33,530 nt of DNA from an uncultured Myxococcales bacterium (GCA_937902595.1 CALELH010000591.1:1-33530); one strand, 5' to 3'; counted from the stretch's first letter, positions 1-10,288 are shown. Translations and numbers: made by a program. Notes: generated by a model from the letters alone, not told the origin.

Positions 1-7
1 CATAGAC

Positions 8-1495
8 GTGCGTGATGAGAGTACGGACGACATCAGGATCGTATTGGAGTTGAAGAGAGGCGCTGCGCCCAACGTGGCCATGGCTTATCTCTACAAGCAC
101 ACGCCGCTACAGCAGAACTTCAACGTGAACCTCACCTGTTTGGTTCCGACGGATCAGCCAGATGTCTGTGCACCAGCGCGGTGCAGTTTAGTCGAGGTGC
201 TCCGATATTTTCTCGACTTCCGCATGGACGTCGTCACACGACGTCTTCAGTACCAGCTTGCCAAGTTAGAGACCGCGATTCATCGTCTTGAGGGCTTCGA
301 GATCATCTTTGATGCCCTCGACGAGCTCATCGCCTTGATTCGTGCGAGCGAAGGCAAGGCCGATGCAGCTCGAAAGATTATGGCCCGTTTTGGCCTTGAT
401 GAGGAGCAGACAGAGGCCATTCTAGAGCTCAAGCTGTATCGATTAGCGCGTCTAGAGATCTTGCTTATTCAGCAGGAGCTTGCGGAGAAGCGTGCAGAAG
501 CGAAGCGACTTCGCGGTTTGCTCAGCAGCGAGTTTGAGCGGTGGAACATGGTGCGCTCTGAGCTCCTAGAGATCCGAGAGGCCTATGGCGATGAGCGTCG
601 TTCAAAGATCATCGGTCCCACGGCGACTGAAGATTTTGATCCTGAAGCGTACATCGTCAGAGAGCGGACTTGGGTGATCGTCTCTAAGCAGGGTCGAATT
701 AAGCGTCAGAAGGGGTTTAGTGACGTCGCGGCTATCCGCGTTCCCGATGGAGACAGAGTCGGTTGGGTCGTACGTACGGACACCACGCACACCATCACCC
801 TCTATACACAGCTTGGCTCTGCCTACACGGTGCGCGTTGACAATATTAACGCGACAACGGGCTACGGTGAGCCCATCCAGAGCGCATTTAACTTCTCTGA
901 TGGAGAGAAGGTTATCGGTATTTCGAGCAGCGACCCGAAGATCATTCGTGTCTGTGAAGAGGCGGACGCGCTCTTAGATCCAGATGACCCTAAGCCTCCC
1001 TACGGTGTCGCTCTGACCCGTGATGGTAAGGCGAGCCGCTTCGCGCTCTCTACTCACTTTGAGGTCAGCACGAAGAATGGCCGCCGCTATATTAGTTTGG
1101 CGTCAGGAGATGAAGCGCTGTCAGTCGCGATCACCTCTGGAGATGAGCACGTCGCGCTGGCGACGGAGCAAGGTCGAGCCATGTTGTTCCATGTAAACGA
1201 GATCCCACCGAAGTCGAGCGCCGTTCGAGGAGTGAACGCGATCAAGATGGACGCAGGAGATCGGATATTGGGCTTCGCCTTGGCCACCAAGAAACGGCAA
1301 GGCCTCACGGTGCGCACCAGCCGCGGACGTGAACTCGTGGTCCGGGAGACCAGCTATCGTCCCGTCAAACGAGGTGGCAAGGGTACGACCGTCATCAAGG
1401 TAGGTCGGTTGACTGATTGTGATTGGCCGCTCGTCATCTTACAGCCTCCGAAGGACGAGGATGAAGAGGTCGTGGCGACGGAGGAGTTGGAGTGA
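8..1495 (+). CDS. parC: Type IIA DNA topoisomerase subunit A (ParC/GyrA-like), 5' end probably outside the window
   Basis: Protein has the subunit A coiled-coil/tower region (VEVLRYFLDFRMDVVTRRLQYQLAKLE...GLDEEQTEAILELKLYRLARLE) and C-terminal beta-pinwheel repeats. The ORF opens mid-domain, so the true start is upstream. No GyrA box in the first pinwheel blade, which favours ParC over GyrA, but this is not certain. Confidence 0.85.
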   Translation: MRDESTDDIRIVLELKRGAAPNVAMAYLYKHTPLQQNFNVNLTCLVPTDQPDVCAPARCSLVEVLRYFLDFRMDVVTRRLQYQLAKLETAIHRLEGFEIIFDALDELIALIRASEGKADAARKIMARFGLDEEQTEAILELKLYRLARLEILLIQQELAEKRAEAKRLRGLLSSEFERWNMVRSELLEIREAYGDERRSKIIGPTATEDFDPEAYIVRERTWVIVSKQGRIKRQKGFSDVAAIRVPDGDRVGWVVRTDTTHTITLYTQLGSAYTVRVDNINATTGYGEPIQSAFNFSDGEKVIGISSSDPKIIRVCEEADALLDPDDPKPPYGVALTRDGKASRFALSTHFEVSTKNGRRYISLASGDEALSVAITSGDEHVALATEQGRAMLFHVNEIPPKSSAVRGVNAIKMDAGDRILGFALATKKRQGLTVRTSRGRELVVRETSYRPVKRGGKGTTVIKVGRLTDCDWPLVILQPPKDEDEEVVATEELE

Positions 1496-3423
1496 GCAGC
1501 AACTATACCGCGAGCGACATCACGATTCTTGAGGGGTTAGAGCCCGTTCGCAAGCGACCCGGTATGTATATCGGAGGCGTCGGAAAGACTGGGCTTCATC
1601 ACCTTATCTGGGAGGTCCTAGACAACGCGGTTGACGAGGCGATTAACGGGCACGCGAGCCTCATCACTGTCGTCTTAGAGGCGGACGGTAAGACAGTCTC
1701 CGTTGAAGACAATGGCCGAGGGATCCCGGTTGAGACGCACCCTACAGACAGCCTGAAACGAAGCACTCTTGAGGTGATCTTCACGGAGCTGCATGCCGGC
1801 GGTAAGTTTGACCAGGGTGCCTATCGAACCGCGGGCGGTCTGCACGGTGTCGGCGCCAGCGTCGTAAACGCCTTGTCGACGAGTCTCGAGGTGAAGGTGC
1901 GTCGCAACGGGAAGACGTACGAACAGCTCTTTAGCCGGGGAATCCCGCTCGGCGGCATCAAGGAGATTGGACCCGGCCGAGGCACGGGCACCCACGTGCG
2001 GTTCACGCCGGATGAGACCATCTTTGAAGCTGTGAAATTTGACGCAAAGCTCATCGGGACGCGCTTGGAGGTAAAGACATACCTTCACAAAGGTCTCCGC
2101 ATTGTCTTCAAGAATGAGACGGCGGGGTCTGGTGAGGAGCGAGTACAGGAGTTTCGGCACGAGGGTGGGATCGTTGAATATCTCGATGATTTACTCACCG
2201 CACGGAATCGTCGGAAGGTCATCGACACGGTCTTCACCGCAGAGAAGGATGATAATGACGGTCGGTTAGAGATCTCCCTCACCTGGACCGAATCTCCCGA
2301 TATCGTCATGCACAGCTTTGTGAACGGCATCCCAACTCATGACGGGGGCACGCACGAGGCGGGTCTTCGTGATGCCATTAACAAGGCGGTACGTGACTAT
2401 GTCGATGTCCATGATCTAACGCCTCGCGGCGTCAGCATAACGGCCGAGGACATCAGAGAAGGTCTCACAGCGGCAGTGAACCTCTTCATTCATGAGCCTC
2501 AGTTTCAGGGTCAGACGAAGGACAAGCTGAACAACCCGGCTGTCCGGGGCATGGTGTCCAGCGCTGTACGACCAATCCTCGAGCAATGGCTGCACCAGAA
2601 CAAGACGATCGCTGGGGCCATCGTCACCCGCGTAATTCAATCATCACGAGCACGTATGGCGAGCCGCTCTGCGGCAGCCGCGGTCCGTCGTAAGTCGCCG
2701 GTCAGCCATCGCCTTAATCTACCGGGTAAGTTGGCGGACTGCTCAAGCACTGACCCATCTGAATCTGAGCTGTTCCTGGTTGAGGGCGACAGCGCGGGCG
2801 GTTCAGCGAAGCAAGGGCGTGACCGCCAAACCCAGGCGATCTTGCCTCTCAGGGGTAAGGTCCTAAACGCTGAGCAGGCGTCGGATCGAAAGGTGCTCGC
2901 CAATCAAGAATTGTCAGACATCGTCAAGGCGATTGGATGTGGTCTGGGGCAAGACTGCGACCTGGACAAGCTGCGGTATCACAAGATCATCTTGCTCATG
3001 GACGCCGACAGTGATGGACACCACATCGCCACACTTTTACTGACCTTCTTCTATCGATACCTGAGACCCTTGATCGACGCTGGATATGTCTATCTGGCAC
3101 AGCCCCCTCTGTATCGAGTGGATATCGGTAAGCAGACCTACTGGGCGGCTGATGACTCGCAGAGAGATCAGATCATCGAGAGCCATCGAGGTAAAGGTAA
3201 GGTCGAGATTCAGCGCTTTAAGGGTCTCGGCGAGATGATGCCTTCGACCCTCTACAAGACGACTCTTGATCCGCTTCATCGACGCCTCCTATTGGTGGAG
3301 ATCTCCGATGAAGACCGCCTCCTCACAGAGACGACGATCACCGAACTCATGGGTAAGGATCCCGCTGCCCGCTTTCATTTTGTAATGAACAGCGCTCATG
3401 AGGCGGAGGCGCTCGACATCTAA
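1492..3423 (+). CDS. parE: Type IIA DNA topoisomerase subunit B (ParE/GyrB-like)
   Basis: GHKL ATPase motifs (VLDNAVDEA, VEDNGRGIPV, GGLHGVGASVVNALS) and TOPRIM motifs (LFLVEGDSAGGSAKQGRDRQTQAILPLRGKVLN, LLMDADSDGHHI). GTG start overlaps the upstream stop (GTGA). Confidence 0.92.
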   Translation: MSSNYTASDITILEGLEPVRKRPGMYIGGVGKTGLHHLIWEVLDNAVDEAINGHASLITVVLEADGKTVSVEDNGRGIPVETHPTDSLKRSTLEVIFTELHAGGKFDQGAYRTAGGLHGVGASVVNALSTSLEVKVRRNGKTYEQLFSRGIPLGGIKEIGPGRGTGTHVRFTPDETIFEAVKFDAKLIGTRLEVKTYLHKGLRIVFKNETAGSGEERVQEFRHEGGIVEYLDDLLTARNRRKVIDTVFTAEKDDNDGRLEISLTWTESPDIVMHSFVNGIPTHDGGTHEAGLRDAINKAVRDYVDVHDLTPRGVSITAEDIREGLTAAVNLFIHEPQFQGQTKDKLNNPAVRGMVSSAVRPILEQWLHQNKTIAGAIVTRVIQSSRARMASRSAAAAVRRKSPVSHRLNLPGKLADCSSTDPSESELFLVEGDSAGGSAKQGRDRQTQAILPLRGKVLNAEQASDRKVLANQELSDIVKAIGCGLGQDCDLDKLRYHKIILLMDADSDGHHIATLLLTFFYRYLRPLIDAGYVYLAQPPLYRVDIGKQTYWAADDSQRDQIIESHRGKGKVEIQRFKGLGEMMPSTLYKTTLDPLHRRLLLVEISDEDRLLTETTITELMGKDPAARFHFVMNSAHEAEALDI

Positions 3424-3611
3424 CGAGATCTATCCGTCTTTGAGTTTAGTCCTACATTTTTGCGCTATTGTTCGCGAGTCTCGCGTGGGTATTCCTAGCC
3501 GAGAGCGTTGCAGTTTTTGACTCTACGGCGTAGCTTTACGCCTACCGCTCGTCGCCTCATCCAAGCGACGGTGGTCACCGTTCTAACGACCATAGGGAAG
3601 GGGAGTCCCAC

Positions 3612-6317
3612 ATGGCCAACCATGATCCGTTTGGTGCAGCTAAGACAATCACGACGCCACTTGGCAAGCTCAAGGTCTTCGACCTGAACGCTCTGACTGA
3701 GGCAGGTGTCGGTGATGTCAGCCGGCTGCCCTACTCTATCCGAGTTCTTCTGGAGGCTGTCTTAAGGAACGTCGATGGCTTCGCCATCACCGAAGAGCAT
3801 GTCCACGCGCTCGCCAATTACAACGCGAAGGATGTAGGGGAACAAGAGATCCCCTTCAAACCTGGTCGTGTCGTCCTACAAGACTTCACCGGTGTACCGG
3901 CAGTCGTAGATCTCGCCGCTCTCCGGAGCGCGATGCATCGCCTGGGTGGTGATGTACAAAAGGTGAACCCTCTTGTGCCGTGCGACCTTGTCATCGATCA
4001 CTCTGTTCAGGTTGACAACTTCGGCGACCATAACGCGTTGGACCTGAATGCGGCGGTGGAGTTTGAGCGGAATAAAGAGCGGTATGAGTTTCTGAAGTGG
4101 GGACAGAACAGCTTTGAGAATTTTCGAGTTGTCCCGCCCTCGACAGGCATTGTCCATCAGGTAAACCTTGAGTACTTGGCTGATTGTGTTCTCACAAATG
4201 TGGTCGACGGAGAGACGGTCGTCTACCCAGACTCTTTGGTCGGCACGGACTCCCATACGACGATGATCAATGGTCTGGGTGTCTTGGGCTGGGGGGTCGG
4301 CGGTATTGAGGCTGAAGCGGTCATGCTTGGTCAGCCAATTTACATGCTGATCCCTGAGGTCATCGGTTTCAAGCTCACAGGTGAGCTCACTGAGGGCGCA
4401 ACCGCGACTGACCTCGTGCTCACGGTCACTGAGATGCTGCGCAAGCGTGGAGTTGTCGGAAAGTTTGTCGAGTTCTTTGGGCCTGGGCTGGACGGCATGT
4501 CGCTCCCGGACCGGGCGACCATCGCGAACATGGCGCCGGAGTATGGCGCGACAATGGGCTTCTTTCCCATCGATGACCAAACGATTCGCTACCTTCGCAG
4601 GACCGGCCGAAGCGATGGGCTGTGCGAGACCATAGAGACCTACTGCCGCATGCAGGGCCTCTGGCGAGATGACGGCGATCAGATCGAGTACACCGATGTC
4701 TTGGAGCTTGATATTGGTATTGTTCAGTCTTGCTTGGCGGGCCCCAAGCGTCCACAGGATAAGATCCTGCTGACGGATATGAAGGGCCAGTTTGGCGTCG
4801 ATCTTAGCGGTACATATGGGATTGACGGCGGACCGCGCTCCCTAGATTTTGAGCTGAATGGTGAGACAGAGACACTCTCAGATGGATCTGTCGTCATCGC
4901 CGCGATCACGAGCTGTACGAACACGAGTAACCCCTCTGTGCTCGTCGCCGCGGGCCTCGTGGCTCGCAAGGCTCGCCGCAAAGGGCTGACCCGTAAGCCT
5001 TGGGTGAAAACGTCCCTCGCGCCCGGCTCCCGAGTCGTCACGGATTATCTCGACAAGGCAGATCTCACCGGCGACTTGGAAGCGTTGGGTTTTCATACTG
5101 TTGGCTATGGATGTACTACGTGCATTGGCAACTCTGGTCCGGTGATCCCCGAGGTGGGCGACGCGATCCGTGAGGGTGATCTCATGGCATCGGCGGTGCT
5201 GTCTGGGAATCGGAACTTTGAGGGGCGCGTGAACCCGTTGGTTCAGCCTACCTACTTGGCGTCTCCGCCTCTCGTCGTGGCCTATGCGCTGGCCGGGACA
5301 GTAGACATAGATCTACATCGTGACCCGATCGGCCAAGACGCGGGCGGTAAGGACATCTATCTGAGCGACATTTGGCCTACCAACGCCGAGGTGCAGCAGT
5401 TGATGGATCGGTGTGTCACCCGAGAACAGTTCGAGACTCGTTACTCCAACGTCGATCAGGGCCCAGAGATGTGGCAAGCGGTCGCTGTTGAGGAGAGCGA
5501 GGTGTATAGCTGGTCCGAGACATCGACCTACGTTCAGGAGCCTCCGTTCTTTGTGGGGCTGTCGAAGGATGTCTCTCCGATAAGCGCAATTCGCGGGGCG
5601 AGGGTGCTGGTTAAGGTGGCCAACTCTGTGACGACGGACCACATCAGCCCTGCGGGCGCGATCGCTAAGGACGGACCCGCGGCTCGCTACCTGATGGAGG
5701 CGGGAGTGAACCCCTTGGAGTTTAACAGCTTTGGTTCTCGTCGCGGAAATGACCGCGTCATGACCCGCGGGACATTCGCCAACATTCGCCTCCGCAACGA
5801 GCTCGCGCCAGGTACTGAGGGTGGATGGACGACCTACTATGGGCCGGAGGGTCATGGCGTTGAGACGGGAGAGGTCACCTCGATATTTGATGCCTCTGTG
5901 GCGTACAAAGAGAGCGGTACACCCCTCGTCGTCTTGGCCGGTACCGATTACGGCATGGGCTCGAGCCGGGACTGGGCCGCGAAAGGCACGTTCCTCTTAG
6001 GCGTTCGAGCGGTCATCGCGGAGAGCTACGAGCGTATTCATCGATCTAACCTAGTGGGTATGGGAGTTCTGCCGCTGGAGTTCTCCGCTGGTGATGGCCG
6101 AGTTCAGCTCGGTCTTGATGGGACTGAGACCTTTGATCTTGAGATCGATGACTCACTCGAAGCGGGGCAAGAGGTGAAGGTGACGGCGACCAAGACCGAT
6201 GGTGAGTCGGTTGAGTTTACGACTCTCTGTCGACTCGATACGCCCGTCGAGGTGGACTACTATCGCAACGGTGGGATTCTCCATACAGTCTTGCGCCGGA
6301 TGGCGGCGGAAGACTAG
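3612..6317 (+). CDS. acnA: Aconitate hydratase (AcnA type)
   Basis: 901 aa. Fe-S and catalytic motifs [67 protein letters not shown]. Confidence 0.97.
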   Translation: MANHDPFGAAKTITTPLGKLKVFDLNALTEAGVGDVSRLPYSIRVLLEAVLRNVDGFAITEEHVHALANYNAKDVGEQEIPFKPGRVVLQDFTGVPAVVDLAALRSAMHRLGGDVQKVNPLVPCDLVIDHSVQVDNFGDHNALDLNAAVEFERNKERYEFLKWGQNSFENFRVVPPSTGIVHQVNLEYLADCVLTNVVDGETVVYPDSLVGTDSHTTMINGLGVLGWGVGGIEAEAVMLGQPIYMLIPEVIGFKLTGELTEGATATDLVLTVTEMLRKRGVVGKFVEFFGPGLDGMSLPDRATIANMAPEYGATMGFFPIDDQTIRYLRRTGRSDGLCETIETYCRMQGLWRDDGDQIEYTDVLELDIGIVQSCLAGPKRPQDKILLTDMKGQFGVDLSGTYGIDGGPRSLDFELNGETETLSDGSVVIAAITSCTNTSNPSVLVAAGLVARKARRKGLTRKPWVKTSLAPGSRVVTDYLDKADLTGDLEALGFHTVGYGCTTCIGNSGPVIPEVGDAIREGDLMASAVLSGNRNFEGRVNPLVQPTYLASPPLVVAYALAGTVDIDLHRDPIGQDAGGKDIYLSDIWPTNAEVQQLMDRCVTREQFETRYSNVDQGPEMWQAVAVEESEVYSWSETSTYVQEPPFFVGLSKDVSPISAIRGARVLVKVANSVTTDHISPAGAIAKDGPAARYLMEAGVNPLEFNSFGSRRGNDRVMTRGTFANIRLRNELAPGTEGGWTTYYGPEGHGVETGEVTSIFDASVAYKESGTPLVVLAGTDYGMGSSRDWAAKGTFLLGVRAVIAESYERIHRSNLVGMGVLPLEFSAGDGRVQLGLDGTETFDLEIDDSLEAGQEVKVTATKTDGESVEFTTLCRLDTPVEVDYYRNGGILHTVLRRMAAED

Positions 6318-6384
6318 CCTTCATGATGTTTTGGGGGCGTGGTTTGACAGCAGGAGCCGAGAGTTGATTGTAGCTCGACATTCG

Positions 6385-6675
6385 ATGACGCGCCTATCCA
6401 GTCTAAGCGTCTGCCTCATCCTCTTCTTCATCATGGTAGGCTGTTCTGAGACGGCTTCAGAGGTTGAGTGCGACCAGGCTTATGACCATCTCATCGCGGT
6501 GCGAACGGGGACTGAGTCTGCTGAGATCGTAAAGAAGATTAAGGCGACTGAGCTCGAAAAGAATCGGCCTATCTTTCTCAAGGAGTGCGTGGGTCGAACC
6601 TCAAAGTCGGTGCTCGCGTGTTGGAACGCCGCTGAAACGACACAGGCCATGAGAGAGTGTGAGGTGTCCCGATGA
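6385..6675 (+). CDS. Small predicted lipoprotein of unknown function with conserved-looking Cys residues
   Basis: Internal ATG at 6385 gives MTRLSSLSVCLILFFIMVGCSE (signal peptide plus lipobox). Provided ORF 6199..6675 begins inside acnA, so the downstream start is preferred. Confidence 0.6.
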   Translation: MTRLSSLSVCLILFFIMVGCSETASEVECDQAYDHLIAVRTGTESAEIVKKIKATELEKNRPIFLKECVGRTSKSVLACWNAAETTQAMRECEVSR

Positions 6676-7019
6676 ACTCTCAGCCGACGGATTGGATACG
6701 ATGGCTTGGCACATTGACTTCAGAATCGGACACGGTTTCTCGTCAGGTCATCGATCGTTGGACAGAGTGGTTTAACGGCGTGCAGAGCGGTGACGCTGAC
6801 GATGGTTTTTCCGCATGGCGTGATGTTGTTCCAGGCTCAATAGTGACTCTCTCAACCATGATTGGTCAGGTTCGAAGTTGGGTGATGGGAGACGCGCCCG
6901 CGCCACCCGGGGTCGACATGGCGTCGATCCAACGTCGTCTAGAGGTATTAGAGCGGGAGTTGGCACGCCTCAAGGCTGACGCTCGAGCCGGCGAAGATGG
7001 TGCATCAGGGGACCTCTGA
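6672..7019 (+). CDS. Hypothetical protein with C-terminal heptad-like helix
   Basis: ATGA overlap with the upstream gene; C-terminus IQRRLEVLERELARLKADARAG is coiled-coil-like. Confidence 0.55.
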   Translation: MNSQPTDWIRWLGTLTSESDTVSRQVIDRWTEWFNGVQSGDADDGFSAWRDVVPGSIVTLSTMIGQVRSWVMGDAPAPPGVDMASIQRRLEVLERELARLKADARAGEDGASGDL

Positions 7020-7100
7020 GCAAGCACTTGACGGCGCGGTGATTTGTGCGCACAGTCGGCAAGCTTTGGTCCAAGAGACGAATCAAATAAGAGGTATGGC

Positions 7101-7733
7101 ATGCGAATGATTCTTGTGGGTCCTCCCGGAGCGGGTAAAGGAACTCAGGCAGCGCGATTGGTCGATCGGTATAAGATTCCACACATCTCCACTGGAGATA
7201 TGCTTCGCGCCGCTGTGAAAGAAGGCACGGCTCTCGGCAGAGAGGCTGAAGGCTATATGAGCCAAGGGGCCCTTGTTCCGGATAGCGTCGTGATCGGCAT
7301 GGCCATCGAACGCATCAGCCAGCCCGACGCCGTGGAAGGCTTCATGCTGGATGGGTTTCCACGTACTCGCCCACAGGCTGAGGCCCTCGATGAAGCTATG
7401 ACTGCAGCAGGTCTCTCTCTTGATTCGGTCGCGCTCATCGAGGTTGATGATTCACTCATCGTTGATCGCATCACTGGCCGCAGGAGTGATCCGGAGACAG
7501 GCGTCATCTATCACCTCGTCTTTAATCCGCCACCTCCAGATGTCGTAGACCGTTTGGTGCACCGGAGCGATGACACGGAGGAGGCGTGCAGAGCGCGTCT
7601 CGTGAAGTACCACAACGACACCGCGCCGATCATTCCTTACTATGAGGAGCACGGGATTCTCTGCCGAGTCGATGGCGTAGGGAGTCCTAATGAGGTCACT
7701 GAGAGGCTTGTCACTGCCCTTGGACACGAGTAG
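7101..7733 (+). CDS. adk: Adenylate kinase
   Basis: P-loop MRMILVGPPGAGKGTQAARL, STGDMLRAAV, LDGFPRTRPQAEAL, LID ITGRRSDPETGVIYH. ATG at 7101 preceded by an AAGAGG-type RBS; ORF track starts earlier at 7044. Confidence 0.96.
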   Translation: MRMILVGPPGAGKGTQAARLVDRYKIPHISTGDMLRAAVKEGTALGREAEGYMSQGALVPDSVVIGMAIERISQPDAVEGFMLDGFPRTRPQAEALDEAMTAAGLSLDSVALIEVDDSLIVDRITGRRSDPETGVIYHLVFNPPPPDVVDRLVHRSDDTEEACRARLVKYHNDTAPIIPYYEEHGILCRVDGVGSPNEVTERLVTALGHE

Positions 7734-7896
7734 CGCTCTGCGCGTACTCGCTGATTCAACGAACAGACTAGCCCATCGCTGTCCATATTCTTGAGTGGGA
7801 CTTCGAGGGGATCAGCCCCCTTGAGCTATCAGGGACGCGGCCAGTACATTTCAAAGTTCACAAGACGCCACCTGAGCCAGGGAGTCATAGGTACCG

Positions 7897-8535
7897 ATGG
7901 AAGAGCTCATCCTCTATGCCCAGCAACACGCCGAGATGGCGCCGTGGTTGATCTTCGGCCTACTTCTCCTCGCTGGTTTGAACATCCCAGTCTCAGAGGA
8001 TGGGATGCTCTTTGTGTCTGCGTTGATCGCGACGGAGCGACCGGACCTTACAGTTAATCTCTTCCTGGGCGTCTATCTTGGTGCGTATTTCAGCGACATG
8101 ATCTGTTACACCCTTGGCCGCACTATGGGACCTCGCCTCTGGGAGATGAAGTGGTTCGCCCGAATGGTCTCTCGAGACAAGGTGGATAAGATCACCGACT
8201 TCTATGACCGGTACGGCGTGCTGACGCTCATCTGCGGTCGATTTATTCCCTTTGGTGTGCGCAACGCGCTGTTTTTGACCGCAGGCCTGGGAAAGATGAA
8301 CTTTCGTCGCTTCGCGCTGTCGGACCTCCTGGCAGCGACGATCAGTTGCGGAGTGTACTTCTGGCTCTATCTCACCTACGGCCGGGCTGTCATTGAGGTC
8401 ATTCAGCAGAGCAACATGGTGCTCTTCGGGATCGCGACTGGCTTTGTTCTGTTCTTCGTGATCAGAGGCCGTTTGAAGGCGAAGAGAGACCGTGAAGAAG
8501 GGGATGCTCTGTCGCCCGAAGAACGCGAGGATTGA
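7897..8535 (+). CDS. DedA/VTT-domain family membrane protein
   Basis: Multi-TM protein with DedA-like core (GAYFSDMICYTLGRTMG...YGVLTLICGRFIPFGVRNALFLTAGLGKMNFRRFALSDLLAATI). Confidence 0.85.
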   Translation: MEELILYAQQHAEMAPWLIFGLLLLAGLNIPVSEDGMLFVSALIATERPDLTVNLFLGVYLGAYFSDMICYTLGRTMGPRLWEMKWFARMVSRDKVDKITDFYDRYGVLTLICGRFIPFGVRNALFLTAGLGKMNFRRFALSDLLAATISCGVYFWLYLTYGRAVIEVIQQSNMVLFGIATGFVLFFVIRGRLKAKRDREEGDALSPEERED

Positions 8536-8660
8536 CGAGTTCCTCCAGGGTGTTTAGGCTGCGCTCCATAAAACTCTATGGTCATGTCACCGAGTGGGTC
8601 GGGATCACCACATTTGTGCGGTGAACCTGAGCGCACTCAATCAGCAAGAAAGGAGGAGAA

Positions 8661-9158
8661 ATGTCGGGGTATAAGCGTATCTTTATCTCCCTCCTCCTGC
8701 TCGGCGTTCTCGGATGTACAAAGAAGAAGCCTGAAGCACAGCCAACTCCAGGCGACGTATCCAAGACGCAGCCAGCCCCTGAGAAGAAGGACCCTACTCT
8801 CGTTCCATCTACTTCACCTCTCGCAGGGGAATGGGCGATGGATCTAGATGGATTTAAGGCGCTGGAAGAATATAAGAGCCTGCCCGCCGAGCTACAGCAG
8901 AGCGCGGTGAAGTCCTTTGAGAACATGGAGATGAAGATTACCTTCTCCAAGGACCAGATTCGTATGAACGGTCATTACATGGGCAAGAAGAAGTCGAGGG
9001 TCTCGACTTACCGGGTAATCAAAGAGAACCAGGGCATCTATAGTCTTGAGACGACAGATGCTGACGGCACAAAGCTCATGCAAGAGGTCACCGTGACCGG
9101 TGACAAGATGAAGATTAGAGAGGGAACACGCCTGATCGTGCTGAAGCGCGCGAAGTAA
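8661..9158 (+). CDS. Predicted lipoprotein, paralog of the next gene
   Basis: Strong RBS aaaggaggagaaATG; lipobox LLGVLGC. Body GEWAMDLDGFKALEEYKSLPAELQQ...KITFSKDQIRMNG aligns with the following gene. Confidence 0.75.
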   Translation: MSGYKRIFISLLLLGVLGCTKKKPEAQPTPGDVSKTQPAPEKKDPTLVPSTSPLAGEWAMDLDGFKALEEYKSLPAELQQSAVKSFENMEMKITFSKDQIRMNGHYMGKKKSRVSTYRVIKENQGIYSLETTDADGTKLMQEVTVTGDKMKIREGTRLIVLKRAK

Positions 9159-9292
9159 ACAGACTATTACCAGGTAAATTCCATCGAAATGGCCAACCGA
9201 GAGGCTGGCTTTGAGACAAAAAACAGAAAGCCTAACGGGCTTCAGTAACGACGCCGGGCGACACCCGCTCGGAGAAAAGAAAGGGTTGAGCT

Positions 9293-10093
9293 ATGGCTCG
9301 CTTTACAATTCTGATCGCACTCCTCGCTCTCGGTTTGACCGCGTGTGGCAAGAAGGAGGCTCCTGCGCCCAAGGCTCCGGAGAAGAAGGTAGAGAAGACA
9401 GCGGATAAGACAGCCAAGAATACCGCGCCTAAGGAGGCCGCTAAGGTAGCTCCGAAGGCCGCGAAGTCAGACGGTATTCAGGGAAAGTGGACTCTCGACG
9501 TTGAAGGCATGAAGCAGTTCGATGAGTTCAAGAAGCTCCCACCAGAGCAGCAGAAGATGGCGCTCGCCATGGTCTCCAGCATGAAGATGGAGATCGAGTT
9601 CACTGCAGACAAGATTAAGATGAACGTGAACGTTATGGGTCAGGCCAAGTCTGAGGAGACTCCATACAAGATCTTGAAGCAGGAGGGTTCGGCGTACACC
9701 ATCGAGACCTCTAAGAAGACTCGAAATCCAGCAGCTGGCGCAGGCGCTGAGCCTGTAGAGACCACGGTTCAGCAGGTGCTCACCCTAAAGGGAGACCAGC
9801 TGATCATCAAGGAGGGTGCCAAGACCATCGCTCTTAAGCGCCTCGGCTCCGCAGGTACTCCAGCAGCAGCGGCACCAGCAGCAGCAGCAGCGCCCGCAGC
9901 GGCACCAGCGGCAGCACCGGCAGCGGCGCCCGCAGCGGCGCCTAAGCCAGGGGCCGCGACTAAGGCAGGTTGGCAGAAGGGCGCTAAGGCACCTGGCGCT
10001 GGCGCGACCAAGGCCGGCTGGCAGAAGGGCGCTAAGGCTCCTGGCGCTGGCGCGACCAAGGCTGGCTGGCAGAAGGGTGCCTCCGGTAAGTGA
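9293..10093 (+). CDS. Predicted lipoprotein with Ala/Pro-rich linker and C-terminal 16-aa tandem repeats
   Basis: Lipobox ALGLTAC. Body GKWTLDVEGMKQFDEFKKLPPEQQK...EFTADKIKMN matches 8661..9158. Tail APAAAPAAAPAAAPAAAPK followed by (ATKAGWQKGAKAPGAG)n. Confidence 0.8.
   Translation: MARFTILIALLALGLTACGKKEAPAPKAPEKKVEKTADKTAKNTAPKEAAKVAPKAAKSDGIQGKWTLDVEGMKQFDEFKKLPPEQQKMALAMVSSMKMEIEFTADKIKMNVNVMGQAKSEETPYKILKQEGSAYTIETSKKTRNPAAGAGAEPVETTVQQVLTLKGDQLIIKEGAKTIALKRLGSAGTPAAAAPAAAAAPAAAPAAAPAAAPAAAPKPGAATKAGWQKGAKAPGAGATKAGWQKGAKAPGAGATKAGWQKGASGK
9956..10090 (+). repeat. In-frame 48-bp tandem repeat, two full units plus a partial third
   Basis: Units start at 9956, 10004 and 10052 (GCGACYAAGGC...), each encoding ATKAGWQKGAKAPGAG; the last ends ATKAGWQKGASGK. 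Confidence 0.95.
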
Positions 10094-10105
10094 GTCGCTC
10101 CTGCC

Positions 10106-10135
10106 TTCACGGGACGGCATCCGTCGTCCCGTGAA
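10106..10135. terminator. Perfect 11-bp inverted repeat between convergent genes, likely bidirectional terminator
   Basis: TTCACGGGACG (10106-10116), 8-nt loop, CGTCCCGTGAA (10125-10135), just after the stop at 10093. No clear U-tract. Confidence 0.6.
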
Positions 10136-10288
10136 CGGCGCCACATTCATCCCTAAGGGCCTAGGAGGACTCCTCTCTTAGAAGTCGAGGTCCGGGTTGG
10201 ATATTCTCCCCCTGAACACTTCAAAGGTTGGCTTGAGGGCAGATGTCGCACCGTTGTGGGTGGGCGCCTGCCTTCGACTGCCTATCAG

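Noticed and set aside
3876-4580. 234-aa minus-strand ORF inside acnA
   Set aside because: Lies wholly antisense to an unambiguous aconitase, with no domain signal.
7791-8057. 88-aa ORF overlapping the start of the DedA gene
   Set aside because: Out of frame with DedA and no recognisable protein features; the overlapping frame encodes the convincing membrane protein.
9860-9950. GCAGCAGC-rich tract as a possible CRISPR or phase-variable repeat
   Set aside because: It is an in-frame Ala/Pro linker; no spacers, and its length variation cannot be judged from one sequence.
9769-10181. Pro/Ala/Cys- or Gln/Arg-rich ORFs in other frames over the repeat region
   Set aside because: Low-complexity translations caused by the GC-rich repeats in other frames of the lipoprotein gene.
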